This document shows positions 6,078 to 6,509 of a stretch of 6,509 nt of DNA, piece by piece. The stretch comes from Spirochaetia bacterium (GTDB lineage: Bacteria; Spirochaetota; Spirochaetia; Treponematales; Breznakiellaceae). Positions within the stretch are counted from its first letter, which is position 1, and each line of letters begins with the position of its first letter. The stretch spans positions 1 to 6,509 of the forward strand of contig BNVB01000100.1 in assembly GCA_025997795.1 (NCBI GenBank), in the 5' to 3' direction. The translations under genes were made by a program, and so were the position numbers. The notes beneath the pieces were generated by a model. The model was not told where the DNA came from. It saw only the letters and a program-made list of their open reading frames with translations, and did not search any database.

Positions 6078-6351
6078 CACCCAATCTGTTTTTAAGTATT
6101 TTTGCTATATCAAGCATTGACAGAGCATTGCCGGAAGTCGCAAGAAATCGTTCCCCCTTCGCCTTCGGATGGATCATTGCCAGTAAATGTAAATCGGCAA
6201 CGTCACGGACATCAACATAACAGGAATCAATTTTAGGACAAGCACTGATTTTACCTTCTAACATTTGCCGCACAATTTGGTTGGAATGAGAATAATCTGT
6301 TCCTAAAACAGGACCCATTACAGCTACCGGATTAACTGTTGAAAGTTCAAG
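5854..6351 (-). pseudogene. SDR (dihydroflavonol-4-reductase-like) C-terminal fragment, right-arm copy with premature stop
   Basis: This is the mirror of the fragment at 159-656 and, like it, lacks the N-terminal half with the NAD(P) and YxxxK sites. Compared with the left arm it has D81A, A88S, W94C, M108I, A110S, K114I and A141S (numbered from the internal Met at 6318). GAA is changed to TAA at codon 144 (5887-5889), removing the final 11 residues. Two more changes lie beyond that stop. The left version matches family expectation better, so this version is the derived or erroneous one. Confidence 0.85.
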
Positions 6352-6352
6352 A

Positions 6353-6387
6353 TTGCCGATTTACATTTACTGGCAATGATCCATCCG
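6353..6387 (+). repeat. 35-bp inverted scrap of the SDR gene at the right junction
   Basis: This is the mirror of 123-157, identical to 310-344 on the plus strand. It sits between the minus-strand SDR copy and the plus-strand cbiO fragment. The overlap with the cbiO fragment is 6383-6387 (atccg). Confidence 0.93.
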
Positions 6388-6509
6388 GCGCAGGGTGGGT
6401 CTGGTATTCCAGAACCCCGACGATCAGTTTTTTATGCCTACAGTGGAAGACGATATTGCCTTCGGTCCCCGGAATTACGGCATGGACGAGGGGGACATCA
6501 AAATCAAAA
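6383..6509 (+). repeat. Terminal 127-bp copy of an internal cbiO segment, right end
   Basis: This is identical to 4682-4808 in direct orientation and to the reverse complement of 1-127. It encodes about residues 76-117 of CbiO on the plus strand without start or stop. The window thus begins and ends with the same 127-mer in opposite orientations, as expected when a contig starts at a k-mer vertex and ends at its reverse complement. Confidence 0.93.

Larger units (their letters stand above)
3404..6509. repeat. Right arm of the 3.1-kb inverted repeat
   Basis: This is the reverse complement of 1-3106. Differences from the left arm fall only in two islands, 5344-5446 (10 substitutions) and 5842-6077 (12 substitutions). 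The cbiQ and cbiO copies give identical proteins, while the exported-protein and SDR copies carry premature stops. Identity this high over cbiQ/cbiO beside clustered damage elsewhere does not look like gradual decay of an old duplication. Confidence 0.97.

Noticed and set aside
1..6509. Composite transposon or insertion sequence with long inverted repeats
   Set aside because: The arms contain only transport, SDR and exported-protein genes. There is no transposase, no target-site duplication can be seen, and the arm ends fall inside genes.
1..6509. CRISPR array, tRNA, rRNA, riboswitch, defence system or toxin-antitoxin pair
   Set aside because: I looked for short regular repeats, cloverleaf-like and conserved RNA segments, and small paired genes on both strands and found none.

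Overview
The window is one giant, almost perfect inverted repeat. Base i pairs with base 6510-i along arms of 3106 bp (1-3106 and 3404-6509), around a 297-bp unpaired spacer (3107-3403). I count 22 mismatches and no indels between the arms. Every gene therefore appears twice, once per strand, and the biological content is really one ~3.4-kb locus read twice.

Reading the left arm outward from the centre (minus strand), the locus is a cobalt/nickel-type ECF transporter operon. It holds the 3' part of a CbiM/NikM substrate-binding subunit fused to a PDGLE (CbiN/NikN-like) tail, then CbiQ/EcfT, then the ATPase CbiO. The genes are tightly packed, and cbiQ/cbiO overlap by ATGA. Next comes an AT-rich gene for an unrecognised exported protein with its own RBS and a promoter-like upstream. 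Facing it on the other strand is the C-terminal half of an extended short-chain dehydrogenase/reductase (SDR) resembling dihydroflavonol-4-reductase. The right arm repeats this in mirror image, but its cbiMN, exported-protein and SDR copies are broken.

The outer ends are scrambled too. At each end a 35-bp inverted scrap of the SDR gene is joined, through 5 bp of shared sequence, to an internal piece of cbiO. The repeated cbiO piece is exactly 127 bp, a common maximum k-mer in short-read assembly. The two ends of the window are reverse complements of each other. With gene-cutting junctions and mismatches confined to two islands (nearly all nonsynonymous), the simplest reading is a fold-back chimera (for example from multiple displacement amplification) and/or an assembly-graph artefact. 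A real inverted duplication is possible but needs independent evidence. I see no transposase, integrase, CRISPR, tRNA, rRNA or defence gene, and no convincing new biological system.

The organism is uncertain: a bacterium of moderate G+C with AT-rich accessory genes. The style of the exported protein and the intergenic ATGGCGGA dyad made me think of a host-associated spirochaete (Treponema-like), but that is a weak impression. When both copies are considered, the left arm should be taken as the reference version.
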